Shown here: piece after piece, positions 45,051 to 54,268 of the stretch | Layout of the letters: each line of letters starts with the position of its first letter | Position numbering within the stretch: position 1 is the stretch's first letter | Assembly (NCBI RefSeq): GCF_001484765.1 | Contig: NZ_KQ947380.1 | Location: 62,001-126,000, forward strand | Origin: Entomohabitans teleogrylli | Lineage (GTDB): Bacteria; Pseudomonadota; Gammaproteobacteria; Enterobacterales; Enterobacteriaceae | Direction of reading: 5' to 3' | DNA length: 64,000 nt | Made by a program: the position numbers and the translations under genes | Notes under the pieces: generated by a model | Told to the model about the DNA's origin: nothing | The model's database searches: none | Seen by the model: only the letters and a program-made list of their open reading frames with translations

Positions 45051-45910
45051 CCGGCGTTCTCCTGTGTCAGACGGCGGGCGCGGCGGCGGTTGCCGATCAG
45101 GCCATGGCGCGGGGCGAACAGAAACGCCAGCATAAAAATCAGCGTTTGCAGCGTAACGATGATCCCGCCAGTGGCGCCGTCCAGGTAATAACTGAGCCAC
45201 GCGCCGCAGAAACTGCTCAGGCTGCCCAGCAGTACGGCGATGGCGATCAGTCGCGGAAAGCGGTCGGTAAACAACCAGGCGGTGGCGCCCGGCGTGACCA
45301 CCATGCAGATCACCAGAAACGCGCCGACGGTTTGCATGGCGGCGACGGTAGAGACCGACAACAGGGTGAAGAACAGAACTTTCAGCCATAGCGTATTCAG
45401 GCCGATGGCCCGGGCGTGTTGTTCATCAAAAAACGTGACCAGTAGATCTTTCCATTTCACCAGCAGAATGGCGAGGCTGATAAAGCCGATCAGCGCCAGT
45501 TGCACAATGTCCGCCGGCGCGATGGCCAGAATATTGCCCAGCACAATCGACTGAATATTGACCGACATGGGATTCAGGGAGGCCATAAACAGCCCGAGGG
45601 CGAAAAAGGTGGAGAAAATCAGGCCGATAATCACATCTTCCCGCAGCCGGGTACGCTGATTGAGTAACAACATACCGCCCGCCGCCAGTACGCCGGAAAA
45701 AAACGCCCCTACCGAGAACGGCAGCCCCAGCAGCCAGGCGCCCGCCACGCCGGGTACAATGGAATGAGACAGCGCATCGCCGATCAGCGACCAGCCTTTG
45801 AGCATCAGGTAGCAGGAGAGAAACGCGCACACGCCGCCAACCAGGGCGGAGACCCACATGGCATTCACCATGTACTGATAAGTGAAGGGCTCAAGTAATA
45901 ACGTCAGCAT
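45047..45910 (-). CDS. sitC: Mn/Fe ABC transporter permease SitC
   Basis: 287 aa, ABC-3 permease related to SitD (YMVNAMWVSALVGG, GDALSHSIVPGVAG, VTPGATAWLFTDRF). Pairs with SitD to form the membrane channel. Six bp after sitB. Confidence 0.9.
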   Translation of the reverse strand: MLTLLLEPFTYQYMVNAMWVSALVGGVCAFLSCYLMLKGWSLIGDALSHSIVPGVAGAWLLGLPFSVGAFFSGVLAAGGMLLLNQRTRLREDVIIGLIFSTFFALGLFMASLNPMSVNIQSIVLGNILAIAPADIVQLALIGFISLAILLVKWKDLLVTFFDEQHARAIGLNTLWLKVLFFTLLSVSTVAAMQTVGAFLVICMVVTPGATAWLFTDRFPRLIAIAVLLGSLSSFCGAWLSYYLDGATGGIIVTLQTLIFMLAFLFAPRHGLIGNRRRARRLTQENAG

Positions 45911-45916
45911 GGCGCG

Positions 45917-46753
45917 TCAACCGTGTCGGGCCAGCGGCGGCGCAAGCGGGTCGCCGTCCGCTATACCGCTGGCGGCCAGCAGATGGCGGGCCACGCCGCC
46001 GAAGGCTTCGCGCAGCCTGGCGGCAGTGAAGGTCTGCGCCGTCGGGCCGCAGGCGAGAACCGTACCGTTGACCAGCAGCGTATGGTCGCAGAAACCCGGC
46101 ACCATCGCCAGGTTGTGGGTGGCAACCAGTATGCTGCGGCCTTCATCGCGCAGGTGTTGCAACAGGGTGACGATCAGCTCTTCGGTGTTGACGTCCACGC
46201 CGGTGAAGGGTTCGTCGAGCAGTAACAGGCGGCTATTCTGGGCCAGCGCCCGGGCGAGAAACACGCGCTTTTTCTGGCCGCCGGACAGTTCGCCAATTTG
46301 CCGGCGGCGCAGGGCCGCCATATCCACCCGCTCCAGCGCCTGCTGTACCGCCTGTTTGTCCGCCGCCGTGGGGATGCGCAGCATCCCCATATGGCCGTAG
46401 CGCCCCATCATCACGACGTCCTCCACCAGCACCGGGAAATTCCAGTCCACCTCTTCGGACTGCGGCACATAGCTTACCAGGTTGTTGCGCAGCGCGACGC
46501 TGACCGGTAAACCGAGCAGCGATACCTCGCCATCGCCGGGACGCTCCAGCCCCATAATGGCTTTAAACAGGGTCGATTTCCCGGCGCCGTTGACCCCCAG
46601 TAGCGCGGTAATGCTCCCCTGGGGGAGTGAAAAGCTGGCGTCGCGCAGGGCGGTGTGGCCGTTGCGATAAGTGACGCTGACGTTACGCATCGTGACGCCG
46701 CTGGCCCGGGGATCCGCCGGCGGGCAGGGACGAAGACGGCTAAACAGGCTCAC
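45917..46753 (-). CDS. sitB: Mn/Fe ABC transporter ATPase SitB
   Basis: 278 aa with Walker [10 protein letters not shown], signature [15 protein letters not shown] and Walker [13 protein letters not shown]. The GTG start overlaps the sitA stop codon by 4 nt. Provides energy for Mn2+/Fe2+ uptake. Confidence 0.92.
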   Translation of the reverse strand: MSLFSRLRPCPPADPRASGVTMRNVSVTYRNGHTALRDASFSLPQGSITALLGVNGAGKSTLFKAIMGLERPGDGEVSLLGLPVSVALRNNLVSYVPQSEEVDWNFPVLVEDVVMMGRYGHMGMLRIPTAADKQAVQQALERVDMAALRRRQIGELSGGQKKRVFLARALAQNSRLLLLDEPFTGVDVNTEELIVTLLQHLRDEGRSILVATHNLAMVPGFCDHTLLVNGTVLACGPTAQTFTAARLREAFGGVARHLLAASGIADGDPLAPPLARHG

Positions 46754-47670
46754 GGCGTCTCTCCGGCGCTGAGACCTTTCACCACGGTATCGGCGGTAAT
46801 ACGCAGCAGATCCAGGTAGGTTGGCACCGGGCCATCCGCGGTGCTCAGGGAGTCAACGTAAAGTACGCCGCCGTAGCGGGCGCCGGTCTCCCGGGCAACC
46901 TGACGGGCCGGTTTATCTGACACGGTGCTTTCGCTGAAGATAGCCGGAATATGGTGCTGCCTGATCGCATCCACCACTTTACGCACCTGTTGTGGCGTAC
47001 CCTGCTGATCGGCATTAATCGGCCACAGATACAACTCGCGCAGACCAAAGTCCCGGGCCAGGTAGGAGAAGGCACCCTCGCTGGTGACCAGCCAGCGGTG
47101 GTCTGCCGGCAGGGTATCCAGGCGGGCGCGAATCGGTTCAATAGCGGCAGTGATTTTTTGTTTATACGCCGCGGCGTTGGCCCGGTAGACGGCAGCATTG
47201 GCGGGATCGTATTTCACCAGCGCATCGCGGATATTATCGACATAGATAAGCGCGTTGGCCGGCGACATCCAGGCGTGGGGGTTAGGCTTACCTTCGTAGG
47301 GCCCTTCATGGATCCCCAGCGCAGTGATGCCGTCAGAGACCACCACTTCCGGCACGCCTTTCAGGTGCTGATAGAACTTCGCAAACCACAACTCAAGGTT
47401 TAACCCGTTGGAGAGGATTAACTGCGCGTCCTGGGCGCGGCGGATATCCCCGGGGGTGGGCTGGTATTCATGAATTTCGGCGCCCGGTTTGGTGATTGAA
47501 CTGACCCGGGCGGCGTCGCCGGCGACATGGCGCGCCATATCGGCAATCACCGTGAAGGTGGTGATTACCCGGAATTTTTGCTGGGCGGCAGTGGAAAAAC
47601 TGACCAGGGCACAGCCCATGGCGAGCATCAAGGCGCAGGTACGCCAGAAGGTGCGGTAGCGAGCGTTCAT
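46750..47670 (-). CDS. sitA: Periplasmic Mn/Fe-binding protein SitA
   Basis: 306 aa, cluster A-I binding protein with signal peptide (ends TAA-Q). Metal-ligand regions are visible: [12 protein letters not shown] and NPHAWMSP, with later Glu and Asp ligands. First gene of sitABCD, whose promoter region carries MntR- and Fur-like sites. In Salmonella and Shigella SitABCD imports mainly Mn2+ and helps resist oxidative stress and nutritional immunity. Confidence 0.92.
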   Translation of the reverse strand: MNARYRTFWRTCALMLAMGCALVSFSTAAQQKFRVITTFTVIADMARHVAGDAARVSSITKPGAEIHEYQPTPGDIRRAQDAQLILSNGLNLELWFAKFYQHLKGVPEVVVSDGITALGIHEGPYEGKPNPHAWMSPANALIYVDNIRDALVKYDPANAAVYRANAAAYKQKITAAIEPIRARLDTLPADHRWLVTSEGAFSYLARDFGLRELYLWPINADQQGTPQQVRKVVDAIRQHHIPAIFSESTVSDKPARQVARETGARYGGVLYVDSLSTADGPVPTYLDLLRITADTVVKGLSAGETP

Positions 47671-47709
47671 CGTGTCCCCTGAAGTGAAATGATCGGCGTC
47701 ATCTTCGAC

Positions 47710-47773
47710 AAATATAGCAACTGCTATAAAACATAGCTTATGCTATATAAATTCGCAAATGAAAATCATTATC
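47710..47773 (-). promoter_or_regulatory. Two MntR-like boxes and a Fur-like box upstream of sitA
   Basis: Two palindromes of the AAACATAGC-N4-GCTATGTTT type lie at 47710-47731 (AAATATAGC/GCTATAAAA) and 47729-47750 (AAACATAGC/GCTATATAA). A Fur-like 19-mer at 47755-47773 (GCAAATGAAAATCATTATC) matches 16 of 19 consensus bases. This supports repression by both Mn2+-MntR and Fe2+-Fur. Confidence 0.75.
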
Positions 47774-47839
47774 AATAAAGTCTATGGCTGGACCGCATCG
47801 GGGACTGAATCGGGATAAAGGGAATGGATGGCGTGAAAA

Positions 47840-47867
47840 GCGCGCGTCAGTCTGACCCGACGCGCGC
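47840..47867 (-). terminator. Rho-independent terminator of the MBL-fold gene
   Basis: 9-bp stem GCGCGCGTC/GACGCGCGC with a 10-nt loop; on the minus strand it is followed by TTTTC, just after the stop codon at 47881. Confidence 0.65.
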
Positions 47868-47880
47868 CTGGGGAGAGAAA

Positions 47881-48732
47881 TTACCAGCTCATTTCGCCGG
47901 TATTCACTTTAGCGCTCAGCTCCAGCGAACTCTCTTCCGCCAGTTCTGGCCAGGCGTCCTGCATGGCGCGGATCACGCCAGCGGAGTCCTGATACCGGGA
48001 CAGCGCCCGGGCGAAGGATTGCAGATAGTCACGGGTAAAAATGATCGCTCGATCGCCGGCGGGCCGTGCGCCGAGGTAGTGGCCGGGGATCACCTGCTGC
48101 GGATGCAGACCGATCATCTCCTGCAACACGTCGCGCCACTGGTCGCGGCTGGCGGCGCTTTGGGTATCGGCGGTCCAGACGTGGATCCCCGAAGAGATAG
48201 CGGTACCGCCGAGAATCGTTTTAATCGACGGGATCCAGACATAGGCGGCATAGCTGTCCGGGTGGCGCAATTCCAGCGTTTCGCCATCAATCCGCAGCCG
48301 GGTTTCCGCCAGCGCCTGCGGTACATACAGCCGCTGCGGCGCGCCATCTTTCATCTGCGGACCCCAGAACGCCAGTTTGGTGTCTTTGGTGGCGTTGATA
48401 TGGTCGACGACCCGCCGGCTGGCCACCACCGGTACGTTGGGGAAGGCGTTAACGATCGGTTCGATACCAAAGTAAAAATCCGGGTCGCCGGAGGTGATGA
48501 CGATCCGCGTCAGGGTCTTCCCGCTGCGGCGGATCATTTCCACCAGTTTTTCGCCGTCGCGGACGCTGAACTGGGCGTCGAACAGGATGGCCTCGCGCGG
48601 GCCGCTGACCAGCGTCGAGGAGACGGCGAACAGGCCCTTGTCCTGTGGGTTATAGACTTCGGTACTCAGCGGCGCGGCGAGCAGCGCCGGGCTGAACAGC
48701 GCGCAGAGCAGGAGAATCAGATAGCGTTTCAT
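47881..48732 (-). CDS. Secreted metallo-beta-lactamase-fold protein with altered metal motif
   Basis: 283 aa with a signal peptide (ends LLA-A). The MBL fold is recognisable (AILFDAQFS, IPGHYLG), but the HxHxDH metal motif reads S81-G-D83-P-D85-F86, so three of the expected histidines are replaced. It may bind one metal or none; divergent MBL subfamilies of this kind exist. Divergent from a LysR-type regulator that probably controls it. Substrate unknown. Confidence 0.8.
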   Translation of the reverse strand: MKRYLILLLCALFSPALLAAPLSTEVYNPQDKGLFAVSSTLVSGPREAILFDAQFSVRDGEKLVEMIRRSGKTLTRIVITSGDPDFYFGIEPIVNAFPNVPVVASRRVVDHINATKDTKLAFWGPQMKDGAPQRLYVPQALAETRLRIDGETLELRHPDSYAAYVWIPSIKTILGGTAISSGIHVWTADTQSAASRDQWRDVLQEMIGLHPQQVIPGHYLGARPAGDRAIIFTRDYLQSFARALSRYQDSAGVIRAMQDAWPELAEESSLELSAKVNTGEMSW

Positions 48733-48854
48733 GGCAGGCCTTTATCAGTATGCAGGTGATGAGTCACGCCTATTGTACGGAAATTGTTATTTGTAAGAAT
48801 TCCTGAAACAAGAGATGCTGAGTTTCATTAATCGGGCAGATAGGGAGCGGAAGT

Positions 48855-49736
48855 ATGGATCGCGTTATGGCGGCGCAGGTGTATAACCGGATTTGCGAGC
48901 TGGGCAGCCTGAGCGCCGCTGCCCGTTCGCTGGGCATGTCGCGGCCCATGGTGAGCCGCTATCTGGAACAAATGGAAAAGTGGGCCGGGGCGCGCCTGCT
49001 GCACCGCTCCTCGCGACGCCTGACCCTGACCCCCGCCGGGGAGCAGATTCTGCAAAAGAGCCTCCGCCTCGCCCGGCTGTCGGAAGAGATCGCCGGCCAG
49101 CAGGATAACGCCACGCCGTCCGGGGTATTGCGGGTAGCCTGCGCCCATCTGACCGCTCAGCAAGTGATTGGGCCGATGCTGCCGGCGTTTCTGGCCCGCT
49201 ACCCGGCGCTGCGGGTGGAGCTGGAGGTGAGCAGCCAGCCGGTTAGCCTGGTGGGCGAGCGTATTGATGTGGCGGTGCGCATTACCGATAACCCGGAGCC
49301 AGGGGCGATTGCCCGCCGCCTTGGCGAGTGCCGCTCGGTGCTGTGCGCCGCGCCGGCGTACCTCGAACAGCGCGGCGCGCCGCGCGAGGTAGCGCAACTG
49401 GCGGACCATAACTGCCTGTATTACAGCCAGTTTGCCGGCCGGACGTGGCATTTTGTGACTGCGCAGGGGGAGGCGCTCTCCGTGGCGGTCTCCGGCAACC
49501 TCAGCGCCAGCATCTCATCAGTGTTGCGCGATGCGGCGCTGGCCGGCTGCGGTATCGCCATGGTGCCGGAAATGGAGGCCGCGTCCTGGCTGGCCAGCGG
49601 GGCGCTGGTGCGGGTACTGGAGACGGCGATGCCGCGATCGCTGGGGATTTACGGACTGTATCTGACCCGTGACTACCAGCCTCCCGCCCGGCGCCTGTTT
49701 CTCGACGCCCTGCAGGCGCAACTGGACGAAGGGTAA
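48855..49736 (+). CDS. LysR-family transcriptional regulator
   Basis: 293 aa. N-terminal wHTH (SLSAAARSLGMSRPMVSRYL, HRSSRRLTLTPAGE) and a C-terminal effector domain of the CrgA-like group. Divergent from the MBL-fold gene across 122 bp, the usual LysR arrangement with its target. Effector unknown. Confidence 0.9.
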   Translation: MDRVMAAQVYNRICELGSLSAAARSLGMSRPMVSRYLEQMEKWAGARLLHRSSRRLTLTPAGEQILQKSLRLARLSEEIAGQQDNATPSGVLRVACAHLTAQQVIGPMLPAFLARYPALRVELEVSSQPVSLVGERIDVAVRITDNPEPGAIARRLGECRSVLCAAPAYLEQRGAPREVAQLADHNCLYYSQFAGRTWHFVTAQGEALSVAVSGNLSASISSVLRDAALAGCGIAMVPEMEAASWLASGALVRVLETAMPRSLGIYGLYLTRDYQPPARRLFLDALQAQLDEG

Positions 49737-49914
49737 TGCCGGACATTGGCAGAAGTCAGACAAACTCTGTCACACAAAGGCGCACTTTATGGTGAATTCC
49801 TGATAATCTTGCCAGCACAGGAGAATTTTTAATCTGCATGGCCGTCCGGGCGGCGATTCCGCCGATCCGTTGGGCGGCGGCGTGCAGCGCTGAAATATCA
49901 GGAGCCGGTTATTC

Positions 49915-50697
49915 ATGACCACCACCATACCCGAACATCCCTCCCTTCTGCCGCTACAGGGCGGCATTAATTTCCGCGATATGGGCGGCAACCTCGCCGC
50001 AGATGGCCGGCGGGTGCGGCCGGGAAAACTGCTGCGCTCCGGCGCGCTCGATCATCTCACCGACGGGGATCTGTCTCATCTGGGGAATATTCCGCTGCGC
50101 TATATTCTTGATTACCGCGATCCCGATGAGGTCAACCGTCACCCCGATCGGCTCAGCCCCGGAGCGCATTATGTTAACGCGCCGGCCAACCCGCTGAGCC
50201 GGGAGGTGAATGCCCGGGTGGTGGAGTTTTCCGCCGCAAGTCTCGAATCTCTTGACGGCGAAGCGTGGATGCTGGAGCTGTATCGCCAGCTGCCGTTCAA
50301 TAACCCGGCGTATCATCAACTGGCGGCATGGCTGAAGACGCCGTTTGACGGCGCGCTGGTGCAGCACTGCGCGGTGGGGAAAGATCGCACCGGCGTGGGC
50401 TGCGCGCTGGCGCTGTTCACCCTTGGCTGCGATAAAAACACGGTGATGGAAGACTACCTGCTGACCGACGGGATGCTCACGAAAGTCCATCAGGTGGTGC
50501 TGGGCATGTGCGGTGACGCGCTGACCGATAACGGACATCGCCAGTTGAACAGCCTGCTGGCGGTACGTGAATCGTATCTCGGTACGGCGCTTGGCGCCAT
50601 TAAGGAACGCTACGGGGATGTCGATACCTGGATGGCGCGGGAATATGGTCTGACCCCCGAGGTGCGTGCCCGTATTCAGGATACGTTGCTGGCGTAG
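49915..50697 (+). CDS. Tyrosine/serine protein phosphatase family protein
   Basis: 260 aa, Tyr_phosphatase3 family. NFRDMGGN and GKLLRSGAL near the N-terminus, and the catalytic P-loop C152-AVGKD-R158-TG (CX5R). Cytoplasmic; it may act on phosphoproteins, phosphoinositides or another phospho-ester. No operon partner; the VOC gene is convergent. Confidence 0.88.
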   Translation: MTTTIPEHPSLLPLQGGINFRDMGGNLAADGRRVRPGKLLRSGALDHLTDGDLSHLGNIPLRYILDYRDPDEVNRHPDRLSPGAHYVNAPANPLSREVNARVVEFSAASLESLDGEAWMLELYRQLPFNNPAYHQLAAWLKTPFDGALVQHCAVGKDRTGVGCALALFTLGCDKNTVMEDYLLTDGMLTKVHQVVLGMCGDALTDNGHRQLNSLLAVRESYLGTALGAIKERYGDVDTWMAREYGLTPEVRARIQDTLLA

Positions 50698-50706
50698 GGG
50701 CCGACG

Positions 50707-50730
50707 GTCCTGCCCGTTGCCGGGCAGGAC
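50707..50730. terminator. Bidirectional terminator-like stem-loop
   Basis: Perfect 10-bp stem GTCCTGCCCG/CGGGCAGGAC with a 4-nt loop between convergent phosphatase and VOC genes. Confidence 0.65.
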
Positions 50731-50742
50731 ATGTCACGACGC

Positions 50743-51144
50743 TCAGAGCGCGGTCTGGTCGAATTCGAGGCGTTCGCCGTCCGGGCCGCGAATCAGCAGA
50801 AAGCTGACGCTGCTCCACGGCGAGGATTCGCGTACCGGTCCTTCGTCCAGCGGGTAACCGAGCTCCTCGAGCCGGGCGGCGACGGCCGCCAGATCGTCCA
50901 CTTCCAGCGCGATATGGTCTATACCGCAGCGCGGTGTATCAAAGCGCGTTCCCTGTGGCAACTGATACAGCTCCAGCACCACGCCGGCCAGTTCGATAAA
51001 CGCTACCTCTATCTGCCCGCCCGGCGACGGTTTGGCGAAGCGGGTTTTGAGAGAGAAACCCAGCGGGCGATAAAAATTCAGCGAGCGTTCAAGGTCGCTG
51101 ACCTGATAGCCGATATGGGCCAGTTGTTTGATATGACTTCGCAT
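50743..51144 (-). CDS. VOC-superfamily (glyoxalase-like) protein
   Basis: 133 aa from ATG 51144. Paired beta-alpha-beta-beta-beta modules: IKQLAHIGYQVSDLERSLNFY and GIDHIALEVDDLAAVAARL, with likely metal ligands H10, E57-region, H75-region and E127-region. It starts 1 nt after the permease stop and ends the five-gene minus-strand operon, suggesting a step (isomerase, lyase or dioxygenase-like) in that sugar pathway. Confidence 0.8.
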   Translation of the reverse strand: MRSHIKQLAHIGYQVSDLERSLNFYRPLGFSLKTRFAKPSPGGQIEVAFIELAGVVLELYQLPQGTRFDTPRCGIDHIALEVDDLAAVAARLEELGYPLDEGPVRESSPWSSVSFLLIRGPDGERLEFDQTAL

Positions 51145-51145
51145 C

Positions 51146-52483
51146 TTATACCCCCTTGCGTACGCACCAGAAACCGTAAAAGGCGACATACACGAAGCAC
51201 AGCAGCGGGGCGATAAACGCAATTTGCATATTGCCGCCATTCATGTCGGAGATAATCCCCATCACCAGCGGAATGACCGCGCCGCCGATAATCGACATCA
51301 CCACTATCGAGCCAGCGGTCTGGGTATCTTTGCCCATCCCTTTAATGACCAGACCGAAGTTGGTCGGCCAGCACGGCGCCATGCAGAAACTCACCAGGAT
51401 CAGCGCGTAGACCGCCAGCATTGAACTGCTGAAGACGGCAATCAGCAATAGCAGGGTCGCGACCGAGGCGAACAGGCCCAGCAGCAGAGCCGGATTCAGG
51501 CGGTTCATCAGCCAGGTGGCAATGGTTTTACCAATGGCGTAAATGACCAGCGAGGCCAGCAGCCAGTAGGTGGCTGAATGTTCGCTGGTGCCGTGCTGCA
51601 CCAACTGGACAAAGCGAATGGTAAAGCTCCAGACCCCAACCTGAGCGCCGACGTACAGGAACTGCGACAATACGCCAAGGCGAAAGCGCGGCATGGCGAA
51701 CAGACGTTTCAGCGCGCCGCCCATCCCTTCGGTTGTTGCCTGCTGTTGCGGCTGTTCCCCTTTGCAGGACGGGAATTTCACCAACAGAAATACCAGCGCC
51801 AGTACCACCAGCACCGAACCGATAATCAGATACGGCCCGACCACCTGACTGACCATTTGGTGGCGCGCCGCTTCAGCGGCGGCGGCGGGCATTGCCAGCA
51901 GCGCTTCATGACTGGGATCGTCCTTGCCGAATACCATGATCTGGCCGATCAGCACCCCGGAGATCACCCCCAGTGAATTAAAGATCTGCGAAAAGTTAAT
52001 GCGCTGGGTGGAGCTGTCAATCGGTCCCAGCAGGCTGGAGTAGGTATTGGCCGAGGTTTCGAGGAACGAAAGCCCGCAGGCGATCACCCCCAGGCAGGCG
52101 AGAAACGCGCTGTAGGTCATGATCTGCGCCGCGGGGACAAACAGGAAACAGCCAAAAGCGTACAGACACAGGCCGGTGACGATCGCCACTTTATAGGAGT
52201 AGCGCTTGATCAATGCCGCGGCGGGCAGGGCGACAAAGAAGTAGCCGAGGAAGAAGATTGACTGCACCAGCGCCGTTTGGGTGTCGGTGAGATCGAATCC
52301 TTTTTTGAACTGGGCAATCAAAATGTCATTCAGGTTGCCGGCCATTCCCCATAGCGCGAACAGGCAGCACACCAGCAGAAACTGCAGCCAGGGCGTATAA
52401 GAGAGGTAAGCGCTGGTATCCAGCTTTTCATTATGGGCTTTATGGGCTTTTTCGCCCACTTTTTCGTCAATCAGAGTACTCAT
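51146..52483 (-). CDS. FucP-like sugar:H+ symporter (MFS)
   Basis: 445 aa with about 12 membrane helices. FucP-family marks: FALWGMAGNLNDILIAQFKK, QSIFFLGYFFVALPAA, LETSANTYSSLLG and MAPCWPTNFGLVIKGMG. The family carries fucose, galactose/glucose or deoxyribose (DeoP). Within a kinase/epimerase/aldolase cluster; probably the entry step of the pathway. Confidence 0.88.
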   Translation of the reverse strand: MSTLIDEKVGEKAHKAHNEKLDTSAYLSYTPWLQFLLVCCLFALWGMAGNLNDILIAQFKKGFDLTDTQTALVQSIFFLGYFFVALPAAALIKRYSYKVAIVTGLCLYAFGCFLFVPAAQIMTYSAFLACLGVIACGLSFLETSANTYSSLLGPIDSSTQRINFSQIFNSLGVISGVLIGQIMVFGKDDPSHEALLAMPAAAAEAARHQMVSQVVGPYLIIGSVLVVLALVFLLVKFPSCKGEQPQQQATTEGMGGALKRLFAMPRFRLGVLSQFLYVGAQVGVWSFTIRFVQLVQHGTSEHSATYWLLASLVIYAIGKTIATWLMNRLNPALLLGLFASVATLLLLIAVFSSSMLAVYALILVSFCMAPCWPTNFGLVIKGMGKDTQTAGSIVVMSIIGGAVIPLVMGIISDMNGGNMQIAFIAPLLCFVYVAFYGFWCVRKGV

Positions 52484-52521
52484 GTTCTATCCCCATTGTT
52501 GGTTTTTATTCTGGTCAAGCG

Positions 52522-53463
52522 CTATGCCATGGCCGGATCGGATGGGACACAGGCCAGACGTTCCAGCGCTTCCTGGTAATCGGGCAGTGCGGAAGCGCCG
52601 CGTTTTTCTACGCTAACGGCGGCATAGGCGGCGGCGAAATGCGCGGCCTGGTGGAGCGTTTCTCCACAGGCCAGACGCGCCGCCAGCGCGCCGTTAAAGG
52701 CATCCCCGGCCCCGGTGGTATCGCAGGGCTGAGAGGGATAACTGGGTATCAGGGAGTGCTGCCCGGCTTCACTGAGCAGGGCGCCATGGGCGCCGAGCGT
52801 GATAATCACCCGTCTGACGCCTCTGGCATGAAGCCGCTGCGCGGCCTGTTGCGCGCTGGCCGCGTCCTGTACCCGGCAGCCGGTCAGGAGCCAGGCTTCG
52901 GTGGCATTTGGGGTCAGCAAATCGACGCTGGCCAGCAGCGCGTCGTCGACCGGTTGATACGGGGCCGGATTGAGCACCACAAATGCGCCGTGCTGGCGGG
53001 CGGCGGTAATGACTTGCTCAATAGCGGACAGGTTATTTTCCAGCTGTACCAGCATGACGTCGGCACAGCTGATGGCCGGAATACAGCGGGCGATTTCGTC
53101 ATCGCTGACCGTCATGTTGGCGCCTGGATCGACGGCAATCATGTTCTCCGCTTCATTGCCGGCAACATAGATAAGCGCGTTGCCGGTCGGTGCCCGATCG
53201 GTGGTGAGCAGCGTTACGGCGTTAAAACCGACCGATTTCAAATGGCGGCGGGCGAACTGGCCGAAAGTGTCTTCGCCAATTTTGCCTATGTAGTGCACGT
53301 TAGCGCCTGCCTTCAGCGCGGCGGTGGCCTGATTGGCCCCTTTGCCGCCGGCGCTGTTCATACTGCCCGCGGCTACCAGGGATTCTCCGGGCACCGGAAA
53401 GCGATCGACCCGGGCGACCATGTCGAAATTAAATGAGCCGAACACGCAAACTTTACCTGGCAT
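52522..53463 (-). CDS. PfkB/ribokinase-family sugar kinase
   Basis: 313 aa from ATG 53463 (GAGGAG about 9 nt upstream). GSFNFDMV, NSAGGKGANQATAALKAG and the C-terminal catalytic motif DTTGAGDAFNGALAARL (base Asp in GAGD) are ribokinase-like. It would phosphorylate the imported pentose or deoxysugar. Lies 13 nt after the epimerase gene. Confidence 0.9.
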   Translation of the reverse strand: MPGKVCVFGSFNFDMVARVDRFPVPGESLVAAGSMNSAGGKGANQATAALKAGANVHYIGKIGEDTFGQFARRHLKSVGFNAVTLLTTDRAPTGNALIYVAGNEAENMIAVDPGANMTVSDDEIARCIPAISCADVMLVQLENNLSAIEQVITAARQHGAFVVLNPAPYQPVDDALLASVDLLTPNATEAWLLTGCRVQDAASAQQAAQRLHARGVRRVIITLGAHGALLSEAGQHSLIPSYPSQPCDTTGAGDAFNGALAARLACGETLHQAAHFAAAYAAVSVEKRGASALPDYQEALERLACVPSDPAMA

Positions 53464-53476
53464 GATGTCAGTCTCC

Positions 53477-54163
53477 TCAGGCATGAGCCGGGGTCAGGGC
53501 GTCGTGGATTTCGCGGGTCATATGCTGCCACGCCTGCTCCAGAGGCATATCCGGACGGAACAGACCGCTGCTGCCCATGATCAGTACCTGAGCGCCGGCG
53601 TTGAGGAGCGCCTGGTAGGTATGGCGATTACAGGCGCCATCGACCTCAATCAGGAAATTGAGCTGTCTGCGCTGCTTCAGTTGCCGCAACCGGGCGATTT
53701 TCTCCACCATTTCAGGGATAAAGGGCTGTCCGGCATAGCCCGGATCTACCGTCATCACGGTGACTTTATCAAGCAGATGCAGATAGTGTTCCAGCGCGGA
53801 TACTGGCGTCGCCGGGTTAAGGACCACGCCCGGTTTTTTACCCGCCTCGCGGATGGTGTGAATCACGCGAAACGCCTCCCGGCTGATGGTTTCGGCGTGC
53901 AGCGACAAAGAGTCGGCGCCGGCCTTGATAAAGGTATCGATAAAGGCCGCCGGCTCTTCCACCATCAGATGTACGTCAACAGGCAGCGTCGTGAAGGGAC
54001 GAATCTGCGCCACAAAACTGGCGGACAGCGCCAGGTTTTTAACATAGTGACCGTCCATCACATCCACGTGCAGCATATTGGCCTTGCTGTCCAGGAAACG
54101 TAGCTGTTCTGCCAGTTTCATCATGTCCATACACATCAGTGACGGGGAAATGTAGTAATTCAT
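53477..54163 (-). CDS. Ribulose-phosphate 3-epimerase family protein (AlsE-like)
   Basis: 228 aa TIM barrel, starting at ATG 54163. ISPSLMCMDMMKLAEQL, HVDVMDGHYVKNL, DVHLMVEEP, MTVDPGYAGQPFIPEM and EVDGACNRHTY include the metal-binding His/Asp residues and catalytic Asp pair. It looks closer to E. coli AlsE (D-allulose-6-phosphate 3-epimerase) than to Rpe. Second gene of the minus-strand operon. Confidence 0.85.
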   Translation of the reverse strand: MNYYISPSLMCMDMMKLAEQLRFLDSKANMLHVDVMDGHYVKNLALSASFVAQIRPFTTLPVDVHLMVEEPAAFIDTFIKAGADSLSLHAETISREAFRVIHTIREAGKKPGVVLNPATPVSALEHYLHLLDKVTVMTVDPGYAGQPFIPEMVEKIARLRQLKQRRQLNFLIEVDGACNRHTYQALLNAGAQVLIMGSSGLFRPDMPLEQAWQHMTREIHDALTPAHA

Positions 54164-54268
54164 AACGCCTCTCTCTGCGGATAATTGGCTGATTTCAGGC
54201 AAAGTCCGGCCTCACCGGTGGCCCGGCGGGGCGACAATGCGCGCTATCCCGTCTTTCGGACGGGGCAC

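Noticed and set aside
47824-48759. 311-codon plus-strand frame
   Set aside because: Antisense of the MBL-fold gene, which has a signal peptide, conserved fold and terminator on the other strand.
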